DNA of 64,000 nucleotides, from assembly GCF_003935425.1 (NCBI RefSeq), contig NZ_RHQN01000003.1, positions 558,001 through 622,000 of the forward strand. Reading direction: 5' to 3'. The notes under the pieces were generated by a model. The model did no database searches, had not been told where the DNA came from, and saw only the letters and a list, made by a program, of their open reading frames with translations. This document shows positions 55,933 through 64,000 of the stretch, in pieces. The position numbers and the translations under genes are program-made. Source of the DNA: Pseudomonas sp. v388. Its GTDB lineage: Bacteria > Pseudomonadota > Gammaproteobacteria > Pseudomonadales > Pseudomonadaceae. The stretch's first letter is position 1. Every line of letters starts with the position of its first letter.

Positions 55933-57381
55933 ATGCAATTGTTCTGGCTGCGCACCGACTTGCGTGTACATGACAACACCGCTCTTGCCGCTGCCATGGA
56001 GCGCGGGCCGACGCTGGCGGTTTATCTGATCAGCCCCGGTCAGTGGGACAGTCATGACGACGCTGCCTGCAAGGTGGATTTCTGGCTGCGTAATCTGCGC
56101 GAGCTGGAAAAAGCGCTGGCGAAGTTGCACGTACCTTTGCTGATTCGCCACGCCGACACCTGGGACAAGGCGCCCCAGGTGCTGGCCGAGCTTTGCGCCG
56201 AGCATGCGATCGAGGCGGTCCACGCCAATGAAGAATATGGCGTTAATGAAAGCGCCCGCGATCAGGCCGTGAAGCACAAGCTGGGCAGTGCAGGCGTGCC
56301 GTTTCACACCTGCCTGGACCAACTGCTGTTCGCGCCCGGCAGCATCCTGACCAAGACCGGCAACTACTTCCAGGTCTACAGCCAGTTTCGCAAAGTCTGC
56401 TACAGCCGCTTGCACGCGGCCATGCCGCATCCGCTGCGCACGCCCAAGGCACAACCATCACTGTCGATCAAAAGCGATCCGATACCCGACCAGGTCAAGG
56501 GATTCGCCACGCCATCCGATGCCTTGCGCCAATTGTGGCCGGCGGGCGAGACGGAAGCCCACCGCCGCCTGGCTGCATTCACTGACGGGCAGATCAGCTA
56601 TTACCTGAGCGAACGCGACCTGCCTGCCAGACCGGGAACCAGCCAGCTGTCGGCCTATCTGGCGGCAGGCGTCGTTTCGCCGCGCCAATGTCTGCATGCA
56701 GCACTGATGAGCAACCATGGCGAGTTCGAAACCGGCGACATCGGCGCGGTGACCTGGATCAACGAATTGCTCTGGCGTGAATTCTATAAACACACGCTGG
56801 TCGGCTACCCGCGGGTGTCGCGTCACAGGGCGTTCCGCCCGGAAACCGAGGCACTGCAATGGCGCGATGCGCCGCAAGAGCTGGCGGCCTGGCAACAAGC
56901 GCGCACCGGGATTCCCATCATCGACGCGGCCATGCGTCAGCTGCTGGAAACCGGCTGGATGCACAACCGGCTGCGCATGGTGGTCGCCATGTTCCTGACC
57001 AAGAACCTGCTGATCAGCTGGCGAGAAGGCGAGCGATTCTTCATGCGCCATTTGATCGATGGGGATCTGGCGGCCAATAACGGCGGCTGGCAGTGGAGCT
57101 CTTCCACCGGCACCGATTCGGCGCCGTATTTCCGGATATTCAACCCGCTCTCCCAATCGGAAAAATTCGACCCGCAGGGCGTGTTCATCAAGCAATGGCT
57201 CCCCGAGCTGGCCGGGCTGAACAAAAAGCAGATCCACAACCCCGTGGCCGGCGGCGACCTGTTTGGCGTGGCCGACTATCCAGCACCCATCGTCAACCTG
57301 AGCGCAAGCCGGGCGCGCGCCCTTGCCGCGTTCAAGGCATTGCCACGTCGCCAACCCGCTGCGGGAGCCGATCATGAATAA
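55933..57381 (+). CDS. phrB: Deoxyribodipyrimidine photolyase (class I CPD)
   Basis: A 482-residue FAD enzyme that uses blue light to repair cyclobutane pyrimidine dimers. The N-terminal antenna domain starts LFWLRTDLRVHDNTAL. The FAD domain has TSQLSAYLAAGVVSPRQC, then INELLWREFYKH, GWMHNRLRMVVAMFL and GGWQWSSSTGTDSAPYFRIF. These carry the FAD-binding Asn/Trp residues and members of the Trp chain. The antenna is likely a folate (MTHF) or other chromophore, linking it to the pterin genes. Confidence 0.97.
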   Translation: MQLFWLRTDLRVHDNTALAAAMERGPTLAVYLISPGQWDSHDDAACKVDFWLRNLRELEKALAKLHVPLLIRHADTWDKAPQVLAELCAEHAIEAVHANEEYGVNESARDQAVKHKLGSAGVPFHTCLDQLLFAPGSILTKTGNYFQVYSQFRKVCYSRLHAAMPHPLRTPKAQPSLSIKSDPIPDQVKGFATPSDALRQLWPAGETEAHRRLAAFTDGQISYYLSERDLPARPGTSQLSAYLAAGVVSPRQCLHAALMSNHGEFETGDIGAVTWINELLWREFYKHTLVGYPRVSRHRAFRPETEALQWRDAPQELAAWQQARTGIPIIDAAMRQLLETGWMHNRLRMVVAMFLTKNLLISWREGERFFMRHLIDGDLAANNGGWQWSSSTGTDSAPYFRIFNPLSQSEKFDPQGVFIKQWLPELAGLNKKQIHNPVAGGDLFGVADYPAPIVNLSASRARALAAFKALPRRQPAAGADHE

Positions 57382-58120
57382 GTCTTCGCGTCGCACATTT
57401 ACCGACCCGCGCCGAATCTGGCTGACCGCAGCCGACAGCGATATCGGCCTGGCGGTTGCCGGCGAGCTGCTCGAAGCCGGGCATTGGCTGGCGCTGACCG
57501 CCACGCACCAGGCGCCCCTGCTGCTCCTGGCCGGACGTTACCCCGGCCGGGTGCTGCTGGTCATCGGCGATATCAGTAACGGGCCGCAACTGCGCGCGAT
57601 GGCAGACCGGATTGACAGCCGCTGGGGGTCGCTGGACACGGCGATCTGCAATGCCCAACCCGGCACGCCGACCGACGTGGCGCAGGCGCAAGGCGTACCC
57701 TGTGCCGACATGCTCACGACCTGCCTTTATGTACAGGAAGCATTGGCCTTGCTCCGGCGAGGGCAGCGTGCGCATCTGGTGGCAATCGCCGGCCCCGCAG
57801 CGAGTGACGGCGTTCAGGTGTCGAGCGCGGTAACCGCAGAGCTGCGCCAGGTATTCAAGGCGTTGCGCGTCGACCTGGCCGACGAATCCATCGATGTCAG
57901 CATTATCGATCCGGCCCAGTGCAGCACGCCGACCTGGTCGACCGACAATGCGGCGCAGCACATCATCAAGCAACTGGACCGCACGGTGCGCGTACTGGAT
58001 ACCCCGATATCGATACCCTTCGCGCTCAATCTGCGGCTGCTGGCAATGACGGCTGCTCGCGCCAGGCTGGCACTGAATCGCTACCTGCTGCGTCCCCTCT
58101 CGTCGAAAAAGGGCCGCTGA
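57374..58120 (+). CDS. Degenerate short-chain dehydrogenase in the photolyase operon
   Basis: A 248-residue SDR-fold protein. The usual cofactor motif TGxxxGIG is replaced by TAADSDIGLAV and the NAG motif by CNAQPG. At the catalytic position, VSSAVTAELRQVF has neither the Tyr nor the Lys of YxxxK. Both changes argue against normal SDR catalysis, so it may be a binding protein or have lost function. The start at 57374 overlaps the phrB end by 8 bases. Confidence 0.75.
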   Translation: MNKSSRRTFTDPRRIWLTAADSDIGLAVAGELLEAGHWLALTATHQAPLLLLAGRYPGRVLLVIGDISNGPQLRAMADRIDSRWGSLDTAICNAQPGTPTDVAQAQGVPCADMLTTCLYVQEALALLRRGQRAHLVAIAGPAASDGVQVSSAVTAELRQVFKALRVDLADESIDVSIIDPAQCSTPTWSTDNAAQHIIKQLDRTVRVLDTPISIPFALNLRLLAMTAARARLALNRYLLRPLSSKKGR

Positions 58121-58223
58121 TCGAACGCCTGCGTGGCCCGGTTCGCGTACCATGCAGGCCATCCGGACGGTCGCAGCCGCCGTCCGGCATTCCTTGTTCC
58201 GCCCAGCTGCCCAGGAGATTCCA

Positions 58224-58538
58224 CTGAACCCCGTCCTCATCGCCCACGCGCAACTGCCCGGCGAGCCCGAAGTCACCTGCTCGACCTGCGCCGCCTGCTG
58301 CTGTCAGTTGGAAGTGATGCTCATCACCGACACCGGCGTGCCCGAGCGCTATATCGATACCGACGATTGGGGCGGTGAGGTCATGTTGCGGCTGGAGGAT
58401 GGCTGGTGTGCAGCGCTGGATCGCGACACGATGATGTGCACCATCTACAAAAGACGGCCCCTGATCTGCCGGGAGTTCGAAGCCGGAGCCGAAGAGTGCC
58501 TGAACGAAAGAAAGGGTATTGCGACGGCGTATCTATAA
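58224..58538 (+). CDS. YkgJ-family cysteine-cluster protein
   Basis: A protein of about 104 residues with clusters CSTCAACCCQL, MMCTIYKRRPLICREFE and EEC, typical of YkgJ/CxxCxxCC zinc- or iron-binding proteins. Homologues as I recall begin close to the codon CTG at 58224-58226. It has AGGAG at ideal distance, while the only upstream ATG (58152) has none and lies in a non-coding-looking stretch. So the start is probably CTG. Function is unknown. Confidence 0.75.
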   Translation: MNPVLIAHAQLPGEPEVTCSTCAACCCQLEVMLITDTGVPERYIDTDDWGGEVMLRLEDGWCAALDRDTMMCTIYKRRPLICREFEAGAEECLNERKGIATAYL

Positions 58539-58574
58539 GGCTGGTGATGTAGCCGTGGGGGGAGTAGCTGCCTC

Positions 58575-58597
58575 GTCGCGAGCAAGCTCCCTCCCAC
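58575..58597. repeat. Single REP unit
   Basis: GTCGCGAGCAAGCTCCCTCC opens one copy of the unit found as doublets at 4902 and 43534. Confidence 0.75.
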
Positions 58598-58621
58598 AGG
58601 ATTTCGGCATGCACTGGAACG

Positions 58622-58654
58622 GCAGGAGCGGAACGCCGCCCGTTCCGCTCCTGC
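58622..58654. terminator. Strong 14-bp hairpin between ykgJ-like gene and pagL
   Basis: GCAGGAGCGGAACG and CGTTCCGCTCCTGC are perfect complements around a 5-base loop (CCGCC). It stands between two convergent genes. No T-run follows, so it may block transcripts by stem strength alone or be a REP-type element. Confidence 0.6.
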
Positions 58655-58673
58655 ACGGCGCAGTGCTTGTGGT

Positions 58674-59192
58674 TCAGAACGGCATTTTGTAATGCAAGGC
58701 GTAGGTTTCTATGCCGTCGTTCGGCTGCTTGATACCGGCATTGGAGTAATGCGTGGCACGCAGGCCGACTTCATGTCCGCCGGCAAAACGCAGGCCCAGG
58801 CCGATGCGATCTTCGAAGTTGAAGGCAGAACCGAACTTGCGGTCTTCAACGTACGAATTGGAAAACACCGAAACACCGATACCGGCTTCCACGTAAGGCT
58901 TCACGCTGCCGTGGCCGAATTCGTACACCAGCACCGGCGAGAAGGACAGGCTGTGGTTATCGGAATAGTCTTTGCCGTCCCAGTAGGTATAGGCGGCGTC
59001 CCAGTAACCGGTCAGGCGGCCGATGTCGCTTTCCAGCCAGCTCTTGTCCCAGTCGAACTGCACACCCAGACGATACGTCATGGTGGATTCGCCCGTTTGA
59101 CCTACCGAAAACTCGACGCCGTCAGCTTGAGCCAGCGCGCTTTGCCCGGCGAAAAAAGCCGAGAGCACAGCCATGCAAAAGAGTCTCTTCAT
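58674..59192 (-). CDS. pagL: Lipid A 3-O-deacylase PagL
   Basis: A 172-residue outer-membrane beta-barrel. A signal peptide (MKRLFCMAVLSAFFAGQSAL) ends in AQA. The catalytic His-Ser are in RATHYSNAGIKQPNDG near residue 150. The last residue is Phe. PagL removes the R-3-hydroxyacyl chain at position 3 of lipid A. The start at 59192 is preferred: it gives a normal signal length. Confidence 0.9.
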   Translation of the reverse strand: MKRLFCMAVLSAFFAGQSALAQADGVEFSVGQTGESTMTYRLGVQFDWDKSWLESDIGRLTGYWDAAYTYWDGKDYSDNHSLSFSPVLVYEFGHGSVKPYVEAGIGVSVFSNSYVEDRKFGSAFNFEDRIGLGLRFAGGHEVGLRATHYSNAGIKQPNDGIETYALHYKMPF

Positions 59193-59307
59193 GAGAAACA
59201 TCCTGTTCATGTAGCAGTTATTAGAAGTGTTGGAAATCACCAGACGCGGTATAGAAATCTGCCGACGATCTTTAGTTCAGCCGCAAATCACTTTTTTCAC
59301 GTTTTTT

Positions 59308-60123
59308 TTACAAACGGAAGCTTCGCACACTGTCAGATTTTTTCCAAAGGGAAGGTAGGATTTTTCCGAAGCGGATGGGATCGTCACTTGTCCAGAACAA
59401 CGTCTCGCGTGCAGGACCACTCGACAGCAGCTGATGACGAGCCAGCAGTCGCTGTAACTGGCGCGCTACCGCTGCCCCGGTATCGATCAGGCTGATCGAT
59501 TCGGGGAGCATGTCAGCCAACAGCGGCTTGAGGAACGGGTAATGCGTACACCCCAGAATAATGGTGTCGCAGCCTTCCTGCAGCAGCGGCTCGACATAAT
59601 TCCAGAGCAACTGGCGAATGGTCGTGCTGTGCAGGTCGCCGGTTTCGATCAGCTCGACCAGGCCTGGACATGGCTGGGTCACCACACGCACGTCGCTGGC
59701 GAACCGGTCAAGCAGCGCGGCGAACCGTGCGCTTTGCAGCGTGCCGGTGGTTGCCAGCACGCCCACTACGCCACTGCGAGTCGCTTCGGCGGCCGGTTTG
59801 ACGGCTGGCTCCATGCCGACCACCGGCCATTCCGGGTAACGCTCGCGGATGTGTGCGACGCCGGCTGCGGTGGCGGTATTACAGGCAACCACCAGAGCCT
59901 TGGCGCCTTGCTCACGGAAAAAGTCGGCGATGGTCAGGCAGCGCTGGATAATGAATTCCGGCGTTTTTTCACCGTAAGGGATATGCCCGCAGTCGCCCAG
60001 ATAGATCAGCGATTCGTCGGGGAGCAGCTGACGGATCTCGCTCAGCACCGAAAGCCCGCCCACACCCGAGTCGAACACGCCAATGGGCGCGTCACCGCTG
60101 AAACTCATCTGGACGTCGGTCAT
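59308..60123 (-). CDS. murI: Glutamate racemase
   Basis: A 271-residue enzyme that makes D-glutamate for peptidoglycan. The two catalytic Cys motifs are [11 protein letters not shown] (about 82) and [13 protein letters not shown] (about 193), and the start motif is [14 protein letters not shown]. The start ATG overlaps the moeB stop (ATGA). Confidence 0.96.
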   Translation of the reverse strand: MTDVQMSFSGDAPIGVFDSGVGGLSVLSEIRQLLPDESLIYLGDCGHIPYGEKTPEFIIQRCLTIADFFREQGAKALVVACNTATAAGVAHIRERYPEWPVVGMEPAVKPAAEATRSGVVGVLATTGTLQSARFAALLDRFASDVRVVTQPCPGLVELIETGDLHSTTIRQLLWNYVEPLLQEGCDTIILGCTHYPFLKPLLADMLPESISLIDTGAAVARQLQRLLARHQLLSSGPARETLFWTSDDPIRFGKILPSLWKKSDSVRSFRL

Positions 60124-60887
60124 GCTTTGCCTCGCCCGCCGGACGAGCTGCACACCGCGCAAGCCGGGTCACGTTTGACCTTCAGCTCACGAAACCGAGT
60201 GCTCAACGCATCGATCAATAACAACCGTCCTACCAGCGGCTCGCCGAAGCCTGCCAGCAGCTTCAAGGCTTCGAGCGCCTGAAGGCTGCCCACCAGACCG
60301 ACCAGCGGCCCAATGACACCAGCTTCGCTGCATGTCAGTTCGGCTTCGCTGCCGTGGCCGTACAAACAGTGATAACACGGACTCTCGGCGCGACGCGGGT
60401 CGAACACCGACAGTTGCCCTTCCAGCCGGATCGCGGCGCCGCTGACCAAGGGTTTGGCGGCCGCCACACACGCGGCGTTGACGGCCTCGCGGGTGGAGAA
60501 GTTGTCCGAGCAATCCAGCACCACATCCACGCCGCGCACCGCGGCATCCAGAGAGTCGGCATCCAGCGCCTCGCGATGGGCGACCAGTTGCACATCGGGA
60601 TTGATCGCGGTCAGGCGCTTGATCGCCGAATCCACCTTGGCCAGCCCGACGCTGTGGCTGTCGTGAATGATCTGGCGCTGCAGATTGGTCACGTCCACGC
60701 TGTCGAAATCCGCCAGATGCAGTTCGCCGACACCGGCTGCGGCCAGATACAGGGCGACCGGCGAACCCAGGCCGCCCAGGCCGACGATCAACGCCCGGCT
60801 CTCGCGCAGGCGCATCTGCCCTTCGATATCAACATGTTGCAGCAGGATTTGCCGACTGTAGCGCAGCAGTTGCTGATCGGTCAGCAC
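60120..60887 (-). CDS. moeB: Molybdopterin-synthase adenylyltransferase MoeB
   Basis: A 255-residue E1-like enzyme. The ATP site is [19 protein letters not shown] (about 33-51), with [10 protein letters not shown] later and CYHC and CAVC pairs for zinc. It adenylates MoaD-type sulfur carriers; a ThiF role is also possible. Its start overlaps the prmC end by 7 bases. Confidence 0.9.
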   Translation of the reverse strand: MLTDQQLLRYSRQILLQHVDIEGQMRLRESRALIVGLGGLGSPVALYLAAAGVGELHLADFDSVDVTNLQRQIIHDSHSVGLAKVDSAIKRLTAINPDVQLVAHREALDADSLDAAVRGVDVVLDCSDNFSTREAVNAACVAAAKPLVSGAAIRLEGQLSVFDPRRAESPCYHCLYGHGSEAELTCSEAGVIGPLVGLVGSLQALEALKLLAGFGEPLVGRLLLIDALSTRFRELKVKRDPACAVCSSSGGRGKA

Positions 60888-61714
60888 GGCAGGCGCCCGA
60901 AGCTGATGCGCTCATGGTCGCCCAGGTCGCGGCGGGTCTGGATGCGCTCGAAGCCGTGTCCGGTCAGCAGGTCACGTACCGCAGCCCCCTGGTCGTAACC
61001 GTGTTCGAGCAGCAACCAACCACCTTCTTTCAGGTGTGTGGGTGCCTGGGCAATGATCGTGCGCAGGTCGTCCAGACCGTCATGACCGGCGGTCAGCGCG
61101 CTGCTGGGCTCGAAACGCACATCGCCTCGGGACAGATGCGGATCGGCCTCGGCGATATACGGCGGGTTACTGATGATCAGATCGAACCGGCGCCCTTGCA
61201 GCGCGCTGAACCAGTGGCTTTCGAGGACGACGGCATTGTTCAGTTGCAGGCGCAGGCGGTTGCGCTCGGCCAGGGCGACGGCTTGCGGCACGCGATCGAC
61301 CGCCGTCACATTCCACTGCCGGCGTTCATTGGCCAGGGCCAGGGCAATTGCGCCGGTGCCGGTACCCAGGTCCAGAACATCCGCCGGAGCGAAGCCAGGC
61401 ACCAGCTCCAATGCCGCTTCCACCAGCATTTCGGTTTCCGGACGCGGGATCAGCGTATGCGGCGCCACTTCCAGATCGAGTTTCCAGAAGCCCTGCTGAC
61501 CCAGGATGTAGGCCACCGGCTCACCGGCGCGGCGCCGCTGCAGGTAGTCGGCAAACATCAACGCCGCTTCGGTGGTGACGATGCGCTCCGGCCAGGTGTG
61601 CAGGAAGCTGCGCGGTTTGCCCAGCGCAGCGGCGAGCAACAGTTCGGCATCGAGCCGCGCCGTCGGTGAATCGGGGAGTTCAGCGCTTCTTAACAAGCTG
61701 GCGATGATGGTCAT
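60881..61714 (-). CDS. prmC: Release factor glutamine methyltransferase PrmC
   Basis: A 277-residue SAM methyltransferase that modifies the Gln of the GGQ loop in release factors. The SAM motif is VLDLGTGTGAIALAL (about 114) and the catalytic motif is SNPPYIAEAD (about 181). It follows prfA directly (1 bp). Confidence 0.96.
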   Translation of the reverse strand: MTIIASLLRSAELPDSPTARLDAELLLAAALGKPRSFLHTWPERIVTTEAALMFADYLQRRRAGEPVAYILGQQGFWKLDLEVAPHTLIPRPETEMLVEAALELVPGFAPADVLDLGTGTGAIALALANERRQWNVTAVDRVPQAVALAERNRLRLQLNNAVVLESHWFSALQGRRFDLIISNPPYIAEADPHLSRGDVRFEPSSALTAGHDGLDDLRTIIAQAPTHLKEGGWLLLEHGYDQGAAVRDLLTGHGFERIQTRRDLGDHERISFGRLPC

Positions 61715-62797
61715 TTAATCACCCAGTGCCGCAAGTTGATCAGCCTGATATTCAGCGAGCAGCGGCTCTATCACTGCATCGACCCCACCGGCCAGAACTT
61801 CATCCAGAGAGTACAACGTCAGGTTTACGCGGTGATCCGTTACTCGCCCTTGTGGGAAATTGTAGGTGCGGATCCGCTCCGAGCGGTCGCCCGAGCCTAC
61901 CAGCAACTTTCGTTCCGACGCGATGGCATTGGCCGCCGCGCTGGTCTGCTGGTCATTGAGTTTGGCAGACAGCCACGCCATGGCCCTGGCCCGGTTCTTG
62001 TGCTGGGAACGTTCTTCCTGACATTCGACGACGATGCCGGACGGCAAGTGGGTAATACGGATCGCCGAGTCGGTCTTGTTGACGTGCTGGCCACCGGCAC
62101 CCGAGGAGCGATAGGTGTCCACGCGCAGGTCGGCAGGATTGATCTCGATGGCCTGCTGCTCGTCCGGTTCGGGCAATACCGCCACAGTGCAGGCGGAGGT
62201 GTGAATGCGGCCCTGGGACTCGGTTTCCGGCACGCGCTGCACACGATGCGCGCCGGACTCGAACTTCAGCTTGCCGTAGACGTTGTCGCCTTCGACCCGG
62301 GCGATGACTTCTTTATAACCGCCGTGCTCGCCTTCGTTCTCGGACAGGATCTCCACACGCCAGCCACGTCGCTCGGCGTAGCGCGAGTACATGCGGAACA
62401 GGTCGCCGGAGAAAATCGCCGCCTCGTCGCCGCCGGTGCCGGCACGGATTTCCAGAAACACGTTACGCCCATCATTGGGGTCTTTGGGCAGCAACATGCG
62501 TTGCAGCCGTTCTTCCAGCTCCGCCAGTTGCAGCTTGGCCTCGCGCACTTCTTCCACGGCCATTTCACGCATGTCCGGGTCGTTGTCCTTGAGCAACGCC
62601 TGCGCGCCTTCCAGGTCAGCGAATACCTTGGCGCGCTGTTGATACAGCTGAATCACAGGCTCGACTTCAGCGTATTCACGCGAGTAGGCGCGGAATTTGG
62701 TCTGGTCACTGATCACTTCCGCGTCGCCAAGCAGCGCGGTCAGTTCCTCGAAACGGTCGCTGAGTACATCCAGCTTATTGAGCAGCGAAGCTTTCAT
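61715..62797 (-). CDS. prfA: Peptide chain release factor 1
   Basis: A 360-residue release factor for UAA/UAG. The GGQ motif lies in [17 protein letters not shown] (about 232-248). The PAT-type anticodon-mimic region lies around 185-190. It overlaps the hemA stop by 4 bases and precedes prmC. Confidence 0.97.
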   Translation of the reverse strand: MKASLLNKLDVLSDRFEELTALLGDAEVISDQTKFRAYSREYAEVEPVIQLYQQRAKVFADLEGAQALLKDNDPDMREMAVEEVREAKLQLAELEERLQRMLLPKDPNDGRNVFLEIRAGTGGDEAAIFSGDLFRMYSRYAERRGWRVEILSENEGEHGGYKEVIARVEGDNVYGKLKFESGAHRVQRVPETESQGRIHTSACTVAVLPEPDEQQAIEINPADLRVDTYRSSGAGGQHVNKTDSAIRITHLPSGIVVECQEERSQHKNRARAMAWLSAKLNDQQTSAAANAIASERKLLVGSGDRSERIRTYNFPQGRVTDHRVNLTLYSLDEVLAGGVDAVIEPLLAEYQADQLAALGD

Positions 62798-64000
62798 TGC
62801 GGGGTTTTATCCGTCGAGCCCTCACCGAGGGCAAATAGTTCCTGGGCCATGGCCAGCGCATCGACGCGGCCTTCGGCAGACAGCTTTTTGAGCTGAACGC
62901 TAGGTGCGTGCAGCAGCTTGTTGGTCAAACCACGGGCCAGCTGGACCAGGACATCTTCGGCATTGCTGCCGTTGGCCAGCATACGCTGTGCCTTGAGCAA
63001 TTCCTCGTCGCGCAGGCGTTCGCTCTGCTGACGATAGGCACGAAGTACATCCACCGCCGCCAGTTCGCGCAAGCGCGACATGAAATCGTCGGCGCCGGCG
63101 CTGACCAGTTGCTCGGCCGCCAGCGCTGCGCCCTGACGACTCTTGAGGTTCTCGGCCACCACTTCGTGCAAATCGTCGACGCTGTACAGATACACGTCGT
63201 CCAGCTCGCCGACTTCAGGCTCGATGTCGCGCGGAACGGCGATATCCACCATGAAGATGGGCTTGTGCTTGCGCAGCTTCAGGGCGCTTTCCACCGCGCC
63301 CTTGCCCAGGATCGGCAATTGGCTGGCGGTGGAGCTGATCACGATATCGCTGTTGACCAGTTCCGCCGGGATGTCCGACAGCAGCACCGCATGGGCGCCG
63401 AACTCGGCGGCCAGGATACTGGCGCGTTCCAGGGTCCGGTTGGCGACCACGATACGCTTGACGCCCAGATCGTGCAGATGCCGGGCAACCAGCGTAATGG
63501 TTTCACCGGCGCCGATCAGCAGCGCCTGGCTGCGTTGCAGGTCGCTGAAGATCTGTTTGGCCAGGCTGACGGCAGCGAAAGCCACCGACACCGGATTTTC
63601 GCCGATGGCCGTGTCGGTCCGCACCTGCTTGGCCGCACTGAAGGTGGCCTGGAACAGGCGCCCCAGCAAAGGCCCGACCGTTCCGGCTTCGCGGGCAACG
63701 GCATAAGCGGATTTCATCTGGCCGAGAATCTGCGGTTCGCCCAGGACCAGAGAATCGAGCCCGGAAGCGACGCGCATCATGTGACGAACAGCCGCATCGT
63801 CTTCATGGATATAAGCGCTGGCGCGCAGCTCATCCAGGCTCAGATGATGATAATCGGCCAGCCAGTTCAGCACGCTGTCGGCGGCGAGCTGGTCATGTTC
63901 GATGTAAAGCTCGCTACGGTTGCACGTCGAGAGAATCGCGGCTTCGCGGCTGTTGGTGAGGCGGCAGAGCTGCTGCAAGGCCTCAACCAGCTGTTCTGGC
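62794..64000 (-). CDS. hemA: Glutamyl-tRNA reductase, N-terminus outside window
   Basis: About 402 residues are visible, the C-terminal part of a roughly 425-residue enzyme that reduces Glu-tRNA to glutamate-1-semialdehyde, the first step of haem synthesis. The catalytic Cys is in [11 protein letters not shown] near the window end, followed by [19 protein letters not shown] and the NADPH-domain segment [15 protein letters not shown]. The frame stays open to base 64000 ([12 protein letters not shown]), so the start lies outside. It overlaps prfA by 4 bases. Confidence 0.97.
   Translation of the reverse strand, partial: PEQLVEALQQLCRLTNSREAAILSTCNRSELYIEHDQLAADSVLNWLADYHHLSLDELRASAYIHEDDAAVRHMMRVASGLDSLVLGEPQILGQMKSAYAVAREAGTVGPLLGRLFQATFSAAKQVRTDTAIGENPVSVAFAAVSLAKQIFSDLQRSQALLIGAGETITLVARHLHDLGVKRIVVANRTLERASILAAEFGAHAVLLSDIPAELVNSDIVISSTASQLPILGKGAVESALKLRKHKPIFMVDIAVPRDIEPEVGELDDVYLYSVDDLHEVVAENLKSRQGAALAAEQLVSAGADDFMSRLRELAAVDVLRAYRQQSERLRDEELLKAQRMLANGSNAEDVLVQLARGLTNKLLHAPSVQLKKLSAEGRVDALAMAQELFALGEGSTDKTPQ

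Overview
This window is a 64 kb piece of a high-GC gammaproteobacterial chromosome, almost certainly a Pseudomonas of the fluorescens/putida side of the genus. The basis is the gene content and order (trxB-cysZ-glycosyltransferase-gpx-slyD-pta-OmpA lipoprotein; hprA-rsmC-GDT1-M48-mqo-hpt-upp-uraA-hemH-phrB-pagL-murI-moeB-prmC-prfA-hemA), which I recall as conserved blocks in pseudomonads, plus many Pseudomonas-type REP palindromes. I see no rRNA, tRNA, IS element, integrase or CRISPR array. All identifications come from reading the sequence; no database search was run.

Layout. 1-4.9 kb: end of a PilZ-like gene, a MerR regulator with a cobalamin-type C-terminal domain that lacks the ligand His, and a pterin cluster (folM-folE-folX) followed by DUF1244 and HopJ-like genes. 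5-7.2 kb: trxB and cysZ. 7.3-9.6 kb: a less GC-rich pocket of orphan genes, including two small unknown proteins with a shared motif and a FlhE-like secreted protein. 9.8-16.6 kb: glycosyltransferase, gpx, slyD, DUF3565, pta (no ackA), an acyltransferase and an OmpA lipoprotein. 16.6-26.1 kb: a BMP-type ABC importer operon (one permease frameshifted), rutR, and the rutABCDF pyrimidine-degradation operon. 26.4-36.2 kb: a small ORF plus an HD-GYP protein, then a MalT-like LuxR regulator with a DUF1329/DUF1302/acyl-CoA-ligase cluster. 36.3-45 kb: housekeeping and small genes, with a yybP-ykoY (Mn) riboswitch before a GDT1-family exporter. 45-51.5 kb: a long non-coding leader, mqo, nucleobase salvage (hpt, upp, uraA) and hemH. 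51.5-58.6 kb: a second LitR-like MerR regulator in an operon with photolyase. 58.7-64 kb: pagL, murI, moeB, prmC, prfA and hemA.

How the parts fit. The most notable structure surrounds rutR. The promoter regions of the rut operon and of the BMP-type ABC importer, pointing in opposite directions about 0.9 kb apart, carry the same 19-base box (a GCAC-N7-GTGC, NtrC-like dyad), followed by a RutR-type operator and then a GG-N10-GC sigma-54 promoter. This predicts that the importer belongs to the rut nitrogen-scavenging regulon and may replace the missing RutG permease. The second notable system is a probable light/UV stress regulon. Two MerR regulators of the LitR/CarH type lie beside a pterin cluster and a photolyase operon. 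The photolyase operon promoter carries four TGTACA boxes in two pairs of 18-base period around a clear sigma-70 promoter, and a similar pair precedes the nearby FAD-dependent oxidoreductase gene.
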